A stretch of 64,000 nucleotides of DNA from CAYUVH01 sp964448135 (lineage in GTDB: Bacteria; Verrucomicrobiota; Verrucomicrobiia; Limisphaerales; UBA8199). The notes under the pieces were generated by a model. The model worked only from the letters and a program-made list of their open reading frames with translations, was not told the origin of the DNA and searched no databases. Shown here one piece after another: positions 26,588 to 34,158 of this stretch. The stretch's first letter is position 1. The number at the start of each line of letters is the position of its first letter. Position numbers and translations under genes: made by a program. The DNA is taken from positions 186,001-250,000 of the forward strand of contig CAYUVH010000006.1 of the NCBI GenBank assembly GCA_964448135.1, read 5' to 3'.

Positions 26588-26986
26588 GCATCCTTATCGG
26601 ATGCATTGCGATTTTGACGGGATATCCGGTGGTCGTTCCTCGCGGACTCGGAACGACCGACCGGCTACTTTATATCATCCCTTTGGGATGAAGCAGAGAA
26701 CCCGGAGAGCAGCGGATCGATCAGGAACTCTCACACACCGCGAACCGGAGGTGCAGCGGGGGTTCAGAGAGTCAGCGCCCCGAGGCTGTATTTGTGTAGA
26801 AAGGCGGCCGCGCCCACGTCGGAGTGTTGATGATGGGCGGTATCCTGTGAATTCCGCGAGTTCTGTCCAAGCATGCTCGATCTGAAGCCTGAGTTGTCTG
26901 CCGCCCCTGGCTGGACTTGGGAATTCTGGCGGCACGGTTACCCAGCGATGAATCGCTGGGCTATTAGCTGTCGTCCCTGGCGGGAC
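26588..26986. repeat. Gene-free stretch with small palindromes
   Basis: Within the gene-free 26388-27116 there are five short palindromes: gcatccttatcggatgc (26588-26604), a longer one centred on a ccggtggtcgttcc / ggaacgaccgaccgg pair (26626-26664), tcatccctttgggatga (26675-26691), cccagcgatgaatcgctggg (26941-26960) and gtccctggcgggac (26973-26986). These phrases belong to widely scattered intergenic repeats of planctomycete and verrucomicrobial genomes. Nothing coding was recognised. Confidence 0.65.
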
Positions 26987-27116
26987 CAAGGCGATGGAAG
27001 TGGTGTGTAAACCGCGTGACTGGGCACAACTTCGACAGGGGCGGGCAGCGAATTTAGATGCGTTTGCCCTGTTTTTTGCCTGCCACCCATCTTGCGCCTG
27101 CCCTAAACTCCGGGCG

Positions 27117-27551
27117 ATGGACGACGAAGGTTTTCTTGCCAAATTCGAGGCGGGCCAGTGGCCGCTGGAGGAATGGCATCATCGTCAGCACATCAAGGTC
27201 GCTTACCTTTACCTGCGCCGTCATCCCTTCGAGGACGCCGTTGCGCGTGTCCGGGAGAAGATCCAGGCGCACAATGCGGCGCGGGGGATTCCGGAAGGGC
27301 CGACGAGCGGCTATCATGAGACGATGACGCAGGCCTGGATGCGGCTGGTGTATCTGACGCTTTGTGAGTACGGGGCGGCGGAGAGCGCGGATGCGTTTTT
27401 TGAGCGGAGCCCGCAGTTGAGCGAAAAGAAGACGCTGCGGCTGTTTTATTCGCGCGATTGCTTCATGGCGCCGCGCGCGAAGACCGAATTCGTGGAGCCC
27501 GATCTTGGCGCTTTCCCGCGTAGTTCAAACCCACCACCGCCTTTGATTTGA
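27117..27551 (+). CDS. Conserved hypothetical helical protein
   Basis: 144 residues from ATG 27117 (MDDEGFLAKFEAGQWPLEEWHHRQHIKVA); the longer open frame to 26994 runs into repeat DNA. A mostly helical soluble protein with a conserved WHHRQHIKVAYLYLRRHPFE segment, GYHETMTQAWMRLVY, and a C-terminal LFYSRDCFM-APRAKTEFVEPD. I recognise this as a widespread uncharacterised family with conserved His residues that could bind metal. Ten bases upstream of the ClC gene and probably co-transcribed with it. Confidence 0.75.
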   Translation: MDDEGFLAKFEAGQWPLEEWHHRQHIKVAYLYLRRHPFEDAVARVREKIQAHNAARGIPEGPTSGYHETMTQAWMRLVYLTLCEYGAAESADAFFERSPQLSEKKTLRLFYSRDCFMAPRAKTEFVEPDLGAFPRSSNPPPPLI

Positions 27552-27561
27552 GATCTGCCGC

Positions 27562-29274
27562 ATGAAATGGCTCGTTCAACTGCTGCAAAAGCTTCCACTG
27601 CGGACGCGCGTGGTGGTGCAGACGTGTTTGTATGGTCTGGGGGCGGGGGTGGCGACGGTGGGTTTTCAATTAACGATCAACCAGCTTTACAACCACGGAC
27701 TGGTCCGTCTCTCGCACGAATCCATCACGATATTTTTTATTGGCAGCTTCGTGGTGCTGGTGGGTTCATCGTTGATTGTGGGCTGGCTGTTGAGTTCGTT
27801 TTGCCCCGAGGCGGCGGGCAGCGGCATCCCGCAGCTCAAACTCGTTTTCTGGAAGGATTTTGGCGCGCTGCCGTGGCGGGTTGGCTGGGTGAAATTCATC
27901 GCCGGCGCATTGAGCATCGGCGGCGGCTCGAGCATGGGCCGGGAAGGTCCCAGTGTGCAATTGTCCGCGGCCGTGGCCTCCAACCTCGCCGGGCTCACGG
28001 GCGAACCGAAGCAAAACCGCCGCGCTTCGGCCGCCGCGGGCGCGGCCGCCGGTCTCGCGGCGGCGTTCAACACGCCGCTGGCCGCGGCGACTTTTGTATT
28101 GGAAGAAATCGTCGGTGATCTGAACAGCCGGTTGCTCGGCCCCATCCTGCTGGCGTCGGTGCTGGGCGCGCTGACGGTGCACGGAATCATCGGCAGTCAG
28201 CCGTCCTTCGCGATCACGGATGCGGCGGCGCCGACGTGGATTGGTTACGTTCTGACGCCGGTGGTGGCCGCGCTGGCGACGCTGGTCGGGGTTGCGTTCC
28301 AGCGGGCTTCATTGGGATTGCGCCGACAATCGCGCTCGGTGAAAAGCGTTCCGGCCTGGCTGAAGCCGGCGGCGGGTGCGGTCATCACGTGGGCGCTGGG
28401 CGGCCTGGTTTTCTGGAAGACGGGACATCTCGGTGTGTTCGGTTTGGGCTACGGCGATTTGTCTTCCGCGCTCGCGGGGGACATCGGGTGGCAGTTGGCC
28501 GCGCTGCTGCTGGTGACGAAGTTTATCGCGACTTTCACCTGCTACGGATTCGGGGGCTGCGGCGGGATTTTTGCGCCGACACTTTTCTTTGGCGGTTTCA
28601 CCGGGGTATTGGTGGCGGGATTGATCGGGCTGCAATGGCCGATTGCCCGCGGGGATGTGCTGGCGCTGGCGGTGGTCGGGATGAGCGCGTGTCTCGGCGG
28701 GGTCGTGGGCGCGCCGGTGACGGGCATTTTGATCGTGTTCGAAATGACGCACGAATTCGGCCTCGTGCCCGCGCTCATGATCGGCGCGGTGGTGAGCCAG
28801 GCGCTGGCGCGACGGGTGAGCCGCATGAATTTCTACGATGCCCTGCTCGAACAGGACGGCCAGCGCATCGAAGAGGTCCGTCCGCCGCGCGACCTGCGGA
28901 GTTGGTATGACTCGCCGATTGCTGCGATTGCCAATTTTCAACCGGTGATATTGAAAGACCTGGAGATGAAGAGCATCACAGACGCGTTGATGCATCCTTA
29001 CGAGCGCTTCCCGGTGGTCGGCGAAAATGGTGTGAGCGGGATGCTGACGCGGAAGGAAGCGGAGGCGGCGGTGGCGGAAAAGCGCGCGCCGAAGCTCGAG
29101 CCTGCGGTGACCTGCCTGCGCGAGCAGACCATCCGGGAGTTGCAGAAGTTGCTGATTGCTTCGACCACGCAATCGGTGGTGATGCTGGATGCGCCGGGCG
29201 GGCAGGTGATCGGGATCGTGACGCTGCACGATTTGTTGCGGGCGGAATCGAACCGGGCGGAGCGGGCGGATTGA
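27562..29274 (+). CDS. ClC-family chloride channel/transporter with CBS domains
   Basis: 570 residues. A ClC membrane core (about 15-425) carries the three selectivity-filter motifs: AAGSGIP, GGGSSMGREGP (the gating Glu) and GGCGGIFAPTLF. FVLEEIV keeps the Glu pair linked to proton coupling in bacterial exchangers, so a Cl-/H+ antiporter is likely. Residues about 445-565 form a cytoplasmic CBS pair (VILKDLEMKSITDALMHPYERFPVV and GQVIGIVTLHDLLRAES) that may sense nucleotides. It follows the small helical gene closely. A GC hairpin after the stop (29286-29302) could end transcription. Confidence 0.95.
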   Translation: MKWLVQLLQKLPLRTRVVVQTCLYGLGAGVATVGFQLTINQLYNHGLVRLSHESITIFFIGSFVVLVGSSLIVGWLLSSFCPEAAGSGIPQLKLVFWKDFGALPWRVGWVKFIAGALSIGGGSSMGREGPSVQLSAAVASNLAGLTGEPKQNRRASAAAGAAAGLAAAFNTPLAAATFVLEEIVGDLNSRLLGPILLASVLGALTVHGIIGSQPSFAITDAAAPTWIGYVLTPVVAALATLVGVAFQRASLGLRRQSRSVKSVPAWLKPAAGAVITWALGGLVFWKTGHLGVFGLGYGDLSSALAGDIGWQLAALLLVTKFIATFTCYGFGGCGGIFAPTLFFGGFTGVLVAGLIGLQWPIARGDVLALAVVGMSACLGGVVGAPVTGILIVFEMTHEFGLVPALMIGAVVSQALARRVSRMNFYDALLEQDGQRIEEVRPPRDLRSWYDSPIAAIANFQPVILKDLEMKSITDALMHPYERFPVVGENGVSGMLTRKEAEAAVAEKRAPKLEPAVTCLREQTIRELQKLLIASTTQSVVMLDAPGGQVIGIVTLHDLLRAESNRAERAD

Positions 29275-29285
29275 TTTGGCGGAGA

Positions 29286-29302
29286 GCGCCCGTCCCGGGC
29301 GC
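29286..29302 (+). terminator. GC hairpin after ClC gene
   Basis: gcgcccg-tcc-cgggcgc, 12 bases after the ClC stop; 7-bp perfect stem without a T-run. It may act as a REP-like 3' end element rather than a classic terminator. Confidence 0.4.
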
Positions 29303-29504
29303 AGCAAGGGGCAAACGCGGACCGACATTGTATTACCAGACGTTTCCAATGCGGGTGGTATTGGGATTTTCGAACGCCTGAATGCCTGTGGAAGTTGCTG
29401 TGGCCGGGGACGGCCACGCTCCTTTCAGGAAGCGGACGGACGTAGCGATGCTTCGTCCGAAACTCTTGTTGCAGACCGTCATTTCTTGCAGCATTGGTAA
29501 CCAT

Positions 29505-30329
29505 ATGAAGATATCAGCGGGCATGAGCTGGCTTAAACTGGCGCTCCTCGGCGTCATGGCGATCACCACGGTCATTTCGTTCACGGGTTGTTCGACGGTT
29601 CCGGTGACAGGGCGCAAGCAGTTGAACATCGTATCGGCGGGCGAGGAGAAGCAGCTTGGGTTGAGCGCGTTCGACCAGATGAAGACGAACACGCCCATCA
29701 GCAAGGATCGCGCGGCGAATGAGATGGTGCAGCGCGTGGGCAAGCGCATCGCCGCCGTGGCCGGCAAGGATCTGCCGGATGCGCAATGGGAGTTTGTGGT
29801 GTTCGAGAGCAAGGAAGCGAACGCGTTTTGTCTGCCGGGCGGAAAGGTCGGGGTTTACACCGGCATTCTGGCAATCACCAAGGACGACGCCGGATTGGCG
29901 ACGGTGCTGGGTCATGAAATCGGACACGCGGTGGCGCATCACGGGGCGGAGCGCATGAGCGAAGCGCAGATCCTGCAAAAGGTGGGCGAGTATGGCGGAT
30001 CGGCAGTGCAAAGCGGGACCACGCACGACGCCGTGATGCTGGCCTACGGAGGCGTGACGAAGTACGGGCGGGAGTTGCCGCACGGCCGGGCGCAGGAATC
30101 GGAGGCCGACCACATCGGTATCATCTACATGGCCCGGGCGGGCTATGATCCGGCGCAGGCGGTGGCGTTCTGGGAGAGGTTCAGCGCTTACAACAAACAG
30201 CAGGGGCAGACGGATTCGTGGTATTCAAAATACCTGAGCACGCACCCGTCCAACCCACAGCGGATTGCGGATTTAAAGAAATTGATGCCGGAGGCGCAGG
30301 CGGAATACGCGAAGGCGAAGAAGCAGTAG
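29505..30329 (+). CDS. M48-family metallopeptidase lipoprotein (LoiP/YcaL-like)
   Basis: 274 residues from ATG 29505 (a second ATG at 29523 is possible). The lipoprotein signal ends ISFTGC with Cys about residue 29. The M48 zinc site is LGHEIGHAVAHH (HEIGH about 137-141) with a third ligand Glu in QESEADHIGI. YDPAQAVAFWERF and STHPSNPQRIADLK are the usual C-terminal signatures. Expected to be an outer-membrane-anchored periplasmic protease in protein quality control. Stands alone; the region 30330-30572 after it holds repeat palindromes. Confidence 0.92.
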   Translation: MKISAGMSWLKLALLGVMAITTVISFTGCSTVPVTGRKQLNIVSAGEEKQLGLSAFDQMKTNTPISKDRAANEMVQRVGKRIAAVAGKDLPDAQWEFVVFESKEANAFCLPGGKVGVYTGILAITKDDAGLATVLGHEIGHAVAHHGAERMSEAQILQKVGEYGGSAVQSGTTHDAVMLAYGGVTKYGRELPHGRAQESEADHIGIIYMARAGYDPAQAVAFWERFSAYNKQQGQTDSWYSKYLSTHPSNPQRIADLKKLMPEAQAEYAKAKKQ

Positions 30330-30434
30330 GAGTGGTTGGAGATTCCGCGGACAGGAAATTCCGTGGGATTTTGAGCGCGGTCTTGCGGGTAGTCGAGCGC
30401 CAATGGCGTGTCCTCATAACACAATCCATGGTTC

Positions 30435-30516
30435 GGGCCTTCAGCCCTTAGTTTAGTCCAGGGCACGTTTACCTGGGCCGCTGGCCCAGGCTGGTATGGG
30501 AACGGGCCTTTGGCCC
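30435..30516. repeat. Palindrome cluster (gggccttcagccc type)
   Basis: gggccttcagccc (30435-30447), cctgggccgctggcccagg (30472-30490) and gggcctttggccc (30504-30516) in close series. Same type as 24489-24573. It lies between the M48 gene and the 3' end of the reverse transcriptase. Confidence 0.65.
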
Positions 30517-30572
30517 TCCAAACCAGCGATGCATATTACGAACTGCGAATGGAGCAGCGCGCCGGCCCGGTC

Positions 30573-32195
30573 TTACCGGCCGCCAAGGGAATTCAACTGC
30601 TCGCGGAAGCGTTTGCCTTTTTCCGGGTTGACCATCTGGACGTAGGCGATCATGCCGTCGAGCCAGGGTTCGAAGTTGTCGCGCTGCTCGCGGTTCTGGG
30701 CGGCGAGGCCGTTCTTTTTCGCCTGATGGAGAATCGCGCGGAGGCGTTTCACGGTGCGGCGCGGGACGTTGGGCTTTTGATTTACGACGATGCCCGTCAC
30801 GGTCTGCCGCGCGGCGGGTTTTAGCACGCGGGTTTTGGTTTCGTTCACCGTCAGCGATTCGGCGGTGACGATGTGGCGGACGCGTGTGAGGAGGTAACCA
30901 GTCTTGGCGGCGGCTTCGGCGCTGCCGCTGAAAGTCAGATCGTCGGCGTAGCGGGTGTAGGTGAAGCCGAGTTTTTTGGCGAGGCCGCTCAGACGCGAGT
31001 CGAGGCGGCGGGCGAGAAGATTACTCAGGGCGGGGCTGGTGCAGGCGCCTTGCGGCAGTGCGCGCGGGCCGGTGGCGGCGAAGAATTTTTTGCCGTTATA
31101 CTCCACTTCGCGGCGCGGGCATTCGGTGCAGAGGAGCGCGAGGATGGTGGCGGCGGCCGGCGAGAAACCGAGGTCCTGGAAAATACCCTTCACGCGCGGG
31201 AAGGTGATGGAGGGGAAGAAATCCTTGAGGTCGAGATTGATGACGGTGCCGCGGCCGACGTGGGGCGTGGCGTTGCTCATGGTGCCGCGCCCGGGGACGA
31301 AGCCATGCGCGGTTTCGTGGACGGGAATTTTTTCCAGGATGTGCATCAGGATCCACTGCTGCGCGGCGGCGAGGTCGTGATGCGGCGCGGAGAGTTCGCG
31401 CACGCCGCCGCTCTTCTTGGGAATCTGAAAGCGGACGTAGTGGGTGACGGTCGCGGCTTCGGAGTGGAAGGCCAGCCAGCGCAGGCGCGGGATGGTGAGA
31501 TTCAGGGCCTGGGCAAGGTCGGCGGGCGCGGCGAGGGCGGGGAGTTGGAGGCGTTGGAGTTTCTCGACGTTGGCACGGCGGTCGGCGAGTCCGCCGGAAA
31601 CACCGCGGCCAAGAAAGACGATGTCGGTTTGGCGGCGCGTGGCGACGGCTTCGGCGTGGCGGCGTTTGCGTTCGGCAGCTTCGGCTTTTTTCTGCTCTTT
31701 GCGCTTTTTGCGCTCTTCCTCGTCCATTTTCACCGCTTCGTTGGCGATGGCGCCGGCCATGACCAGGTCGGGGCGGACTTTATCCATCTGGGCGCCGACT
31801 TCGTGGATGCGGACGAGTTCCTCGGGGGTGAGGAGGCCGAGGCCGACCATGCCGCGGTCCACGAGCAGGGTGCGTTCGTCGGTGACGGGAGGGATGAGAT
31901 CGCGGCGGCCGAACCAGGGATTGCGGAAAAACGATCCGCCCTGGAGGCGCGCGCCGCGGCGGACCTGGTCACTGGTCAGGGGGGCGAACTTGCCGAGGTC
32001 GAGGTTGAGTTTGCGGGCGGGCTTTTGCTGGCGGGGGGCGGGCGGCGAGGAAGGAGTTCGCATCGCCAGGGGACGGGAGGCGGCCTGCTGCTGCAACTCG
32101 GTGAGCGCGGCGCGCAGGCGTTCCTGGTTGGGCAGCCGGCCGGAGGACCGGCCGGGGCCGCCGAACAATTTGCCGAGCCAGGAAAACAAACCCAT
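30573..32195 (-). CDS. Retron-type reverse transcriptase
   Basis: 540 residues. Polymerase motifs: VINLDLKDFFPSI (first Asp pair, about 319-330), LPQGACTSPALSN (about 380-392), the catalytic TRYADDLTFSG (YADD 416-419), and VTGIVV (466-471), the VTG triplet typical of retron enzymes; HETAHGFVPGRG (293-304) is the other retron-type block. A roughly 230-residue N-terminal extension precedes them, with a very basic/acidic charged stretch (158-182) and an ILGRG-like segment. This is much longer than compact retron enzymes of about 320 residues and similar in plan to the larger myxobacterial ones. The start is 11 bases after the a2 end of a structured RNA (32206-32425), its expected template. The enzyme should make a branched RNA-DNA (msDNA). 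Last gene of a four-part operon. Confidence 0.95.
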   Translation of the reverse strand: MGLFSWLGKLFGGPGRSSGRLPNQERLRAALTELQQQAASRPLAMRTPSSPPAPRQQKPARKLNLDLGKFAPLTSDQVRRGARLQGGSFFRNPWFGRRDLIPPVTDERTLLVDRGMVGLGLLTPEELVRIHEVGAQMDKVRPDLVMAGAIANEAVKMDEEERKKRKEQKKAEAAERKRRHAEAVATRRQTDIVFLGRGVSGGLADRRANVEKLQRLQLPALAAPADLAQALNLTIPRLRWLAFHSEAATVTHYVRFQIPKKSGGVRELSAPHHDLAAAQQWILMHILEKIPVHETAHGFVPGRGTMSNATPHVGRGTVINLDLKDFFPSITFPRVKGIFQDLGFSPAAATILALLCTECPRREVEYNGKKFFAATGPRALPQGACTSPALSNLLARRLDSRLSGLAKKLGFTYTRYADDLTFSGSAEAAAKTGYLLTRVRHIVTAESLTVNETKTRVLKPAARQTVTGIVVNQKPNVPRRTVKRLRAILHQAKKNGLAAQNREQRDNFEPWLDGMIAYVQMVNPEKGKRFREQLNSLGGR

Positions 32196-32205
32196 AAAAT
32201 CAACG

Positions 32206-32425
32206 GGAAGGGGCGGCGTCTTTTGACTTCATACTCAGGACCAAGGTCGTTCACCAAGGACCACCCCACTGATAGTGCGGTGAGAACCCTTGGGTTGTCC
32301 TGGCCACCGCACTATCAGTGGGGTGGTCCAAACGAACAACGGCCTTGGGGACGCATGGGGAAGCATACGCAACCGCGGCGGAACACCGCAGCATGAGAGG
32401 CTCAAAAGCCACGCACGCCCCTTCC
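32206..32425 (-). ncRNA. Retron msr-msd non-coding RNA
   Basis: On the minus strand, 5' to 3': a1 (32425-32402), msr (about 32401-32351), msd (about 32350-32227), a2 (32226-32206). a1 and a2 pair over about 21 bp, starting with a perfect 10 bp (ggaaggggcg with cgccccttcc) and interrupted by small bulges. A tGAGC at the a1/msr joint offers the branching G (position 32401). The msr has a gcgg-tgtt-ccgc hairpin. The msd holds a perfect 25-bp stem (32258-32282 with 32305-32329), a 22-base loop with a small aaccc/gggtt hairpin, and a basal 11-bp helix (32241-32251 with 32338-32348, one mismatch). The order msr-msd-RT is canonical. Expected msDNA is about 100-125 nt. Confidence 0.9.
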
Positions 32426-32454
32426 AAAATTGTTTTTGCGAGCCAGCCTCCATA

Positions 32455-34158
32455 CTAGTTCGCCGTAAAATTCTTGAGTTGTTGATACCAGCCGGCCAGC
32501 GAGTTATCAACCGCCGACTGCTTCTCGCGCATCGCGAGCGTCCGCAACGCCAGGAGGTGGCGGCAGGGACCGGCGCGGATGCCGAACTTATAGTGATGCG
32601 AGCAGACGCATTTCCCGCGCTTGATCAAGCCGTCGGCATTGAGGAACAGCTCGGCGGGTTTGCCTTCCGCCTCGCCGGTGACGAGGAATCCGCCGCTGGC
32701 TTCGGTGCGGGAATCGATCTTCGCTTTTTTGCGCAGGAGGAGTTCCTTCGAGGCGACCAATTCCGGGTTTTCGGGGCCGAGCTCGGCGTAACCCAGCGCC
32801 ATGGGCATGATTTGCCGCCAGCGATAAAACGCGTTAGGCAGGTCATGGATAACCTGGCCGGCCTGCGCGAGCTGGTTCAGCGCGGCGGCGGTGTGCGCGG
32901 GCTGACTGCCGCAATTCAGGTCAATGTCCGCAAAGGCAGCGGCGCGGCGGGTCTGCATATACCGCGCGATGCGGCCGACCAGTTCGGTGGACGGCTGGGC
33001 GGGCGGGGCGAGCAAATCGAGGGCGGAGCCGCGGGTCCAGTCGTTCGCGGTCCAGCCGCTCAGGCCGAGCGTGAGTTTCATGTCGCCCATGTCGGCGACC
33101 CAGAAACTGGGGAGGCCGGTGCCGAGCAAATAGACGTCGAATTTGTTCGCCAGCGGGAGCAGGCGGGCCAGCGCGAGGAGACGTTGACGGCCCCAGATGC
33201 GGATGGATTCACCGCCGGACGACAAGGGTTCGCCGTAAACGGGGATGCGTTCCTCCCAGGGTTCGAGCACGAGCGACGGCGGTTTGCCGGCGACCATTTC
33301 GAAGCGCAACGCGCGCGGACTCTTGCGGGCTTTGTTGCGGCGAAGGAACGCGAGGAGTGAATAGACCGCCTCGCGGGTGAGCGTCACGCGGCGGGCGGGC
33401 AGGGTCATGGCGGCCTGGGTTTGCATGAAGCCGCGCAGCCAGCCGGCGGGGAGATCAATTTTTTCCTCGCGATAATCGGCGTTGCCGGTGGTCGCCACGG
33501 TGAAGCCAGCGGGGTCCACTTTGAAGCGGGTCTCGCGATAAGTGCGGAGGGATTGGAAATTGTGAAAGAGGTCCCACGAATAATCGACGTTGGTGGTGCC
33601 GAGTTTGGTTTCGGCGGATTTGCCGAAGGCGGAGTCGCGATTCACCGTGAGGCAGCCGTAGCTGGATTCGTCGGCGGAAAAACATTCGAAGAACACGACG
33701 TCGTCCGCAACGGTGATGACGGGGTCGCAGGGCATGAGCATGCGCCAGAGCTCATAGTCGTGTTTGAGCAGGTAGCTGGAATACTGCTGCCGGGCGCGCC
33801 AATACGTGGCGCGGCATTTGCCGAATTCAATTTCCAAATCCTTCGGAACGGCTTCCTCGCGTTTGGCCAGAATATCTTTCTTCGCCTGCTGATAGGTCTG
33901 CTGCCGCAGGGAAGTGAGACGCTGGCGCTCGCCTTTCTTCCATTCCTCGTAGGCGGTTTTGTCGCGCGGCTGGAAGCGCAGGTCGCTGATGACGACGTCG
34001 TGCAGCGCAGAGATGGCTTCCCGGAAGCGCAACGGCTGGAGCAGCGGGGCGTCGAAGGAGACCGCCTCGCGCGCGAGGTTGGGGGCGAAGCTGAGCAACT
34101 GGCCGCCCGCGGTGGGGCCGAGCGTGCTGTGGCCGAGATAGGCGAATCTCACATTCAT
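32455..34158 (-). CDS. SWIM zinc-finger protein, retron-associated
   Basis: 567 residues. Near the C-terminus is a SWIM zinc site, CxC..CxH: Cys517 and Cys519 in GKCVCSHHYKF and Cys532 and His534 in GPCRHLLALR. The rest is mixed alpha/beta without a motif I can name; a Lys/Gln-rich helical segment lies at about 75-115. SWIM fingers bind DNA, RNA or protein. The start overlaps the stop of the ARM-like gene (ATGA), and the stop is 30 bases before the retron RNA. It is thus part of the retron operon and probably its effector or effector partner. I recall SWIM-containing partners being described for one retron type (type XIII), but cannot verify it here. A 19-base stretch (32821-32839) also occurs at the edge of large repeat B. 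Confidence 0.85.
   Translation of the reverse strand: MNVRFAYLGHSTLGPTAGGQLLSFAPNLAREAVSFDAPLLQPLRFREAISALHDVVISDLRFQPRDKTAYEEWKKGERQRLTSLRQQTYQQAKKDILAKREEAVPKDLEIEFGKCRATYWRARQQYSSYLLKHDYELWRMLMPCDPVITVADDVVFFECFSADESSYGCLTVNRDSAFGKSAETKLGTTNVDYSWDLFHNFQSLRTYRETRFKVDPAGFTVATTGNADYREEKIDLPAGWLRGFMQTQAAMTLPARRVTLTREAVYSLLAFLRRNKARKSPRALRFEMVAGKPPSLVLEPWEERIPVYGEPLSSGGESIRIWGRQRLLALARLLPLANKFDVYLLGTGLPSFWVADMGDMKLTLGLSGWTANDWTRGSALDLLAPPAQPSTELVGRIARYMQTRRAAAFADIDLNCGSQPAHTAAALNQLAQAGQVIHDLPNAFYRWRQIMPMALGYAELGPENPELVASKELLLRKKAKIDSRTEASGGFLVTGEAEGKPAELFLNADGLIKRGKCVCSHHYKFGIRAGPCRHLLALRTLAMREKQSAVDNSLAGWYQQLKNFTAN

Noticed and set aside
30873..32396. A 507-codon open frame on the + strand opposite the reverse transcriptase
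   Set aside because: Ala/Gly/Glu-rich sequence without family motifs; it is the antisense of a clearly conserved RT and runs through the retron RNA.
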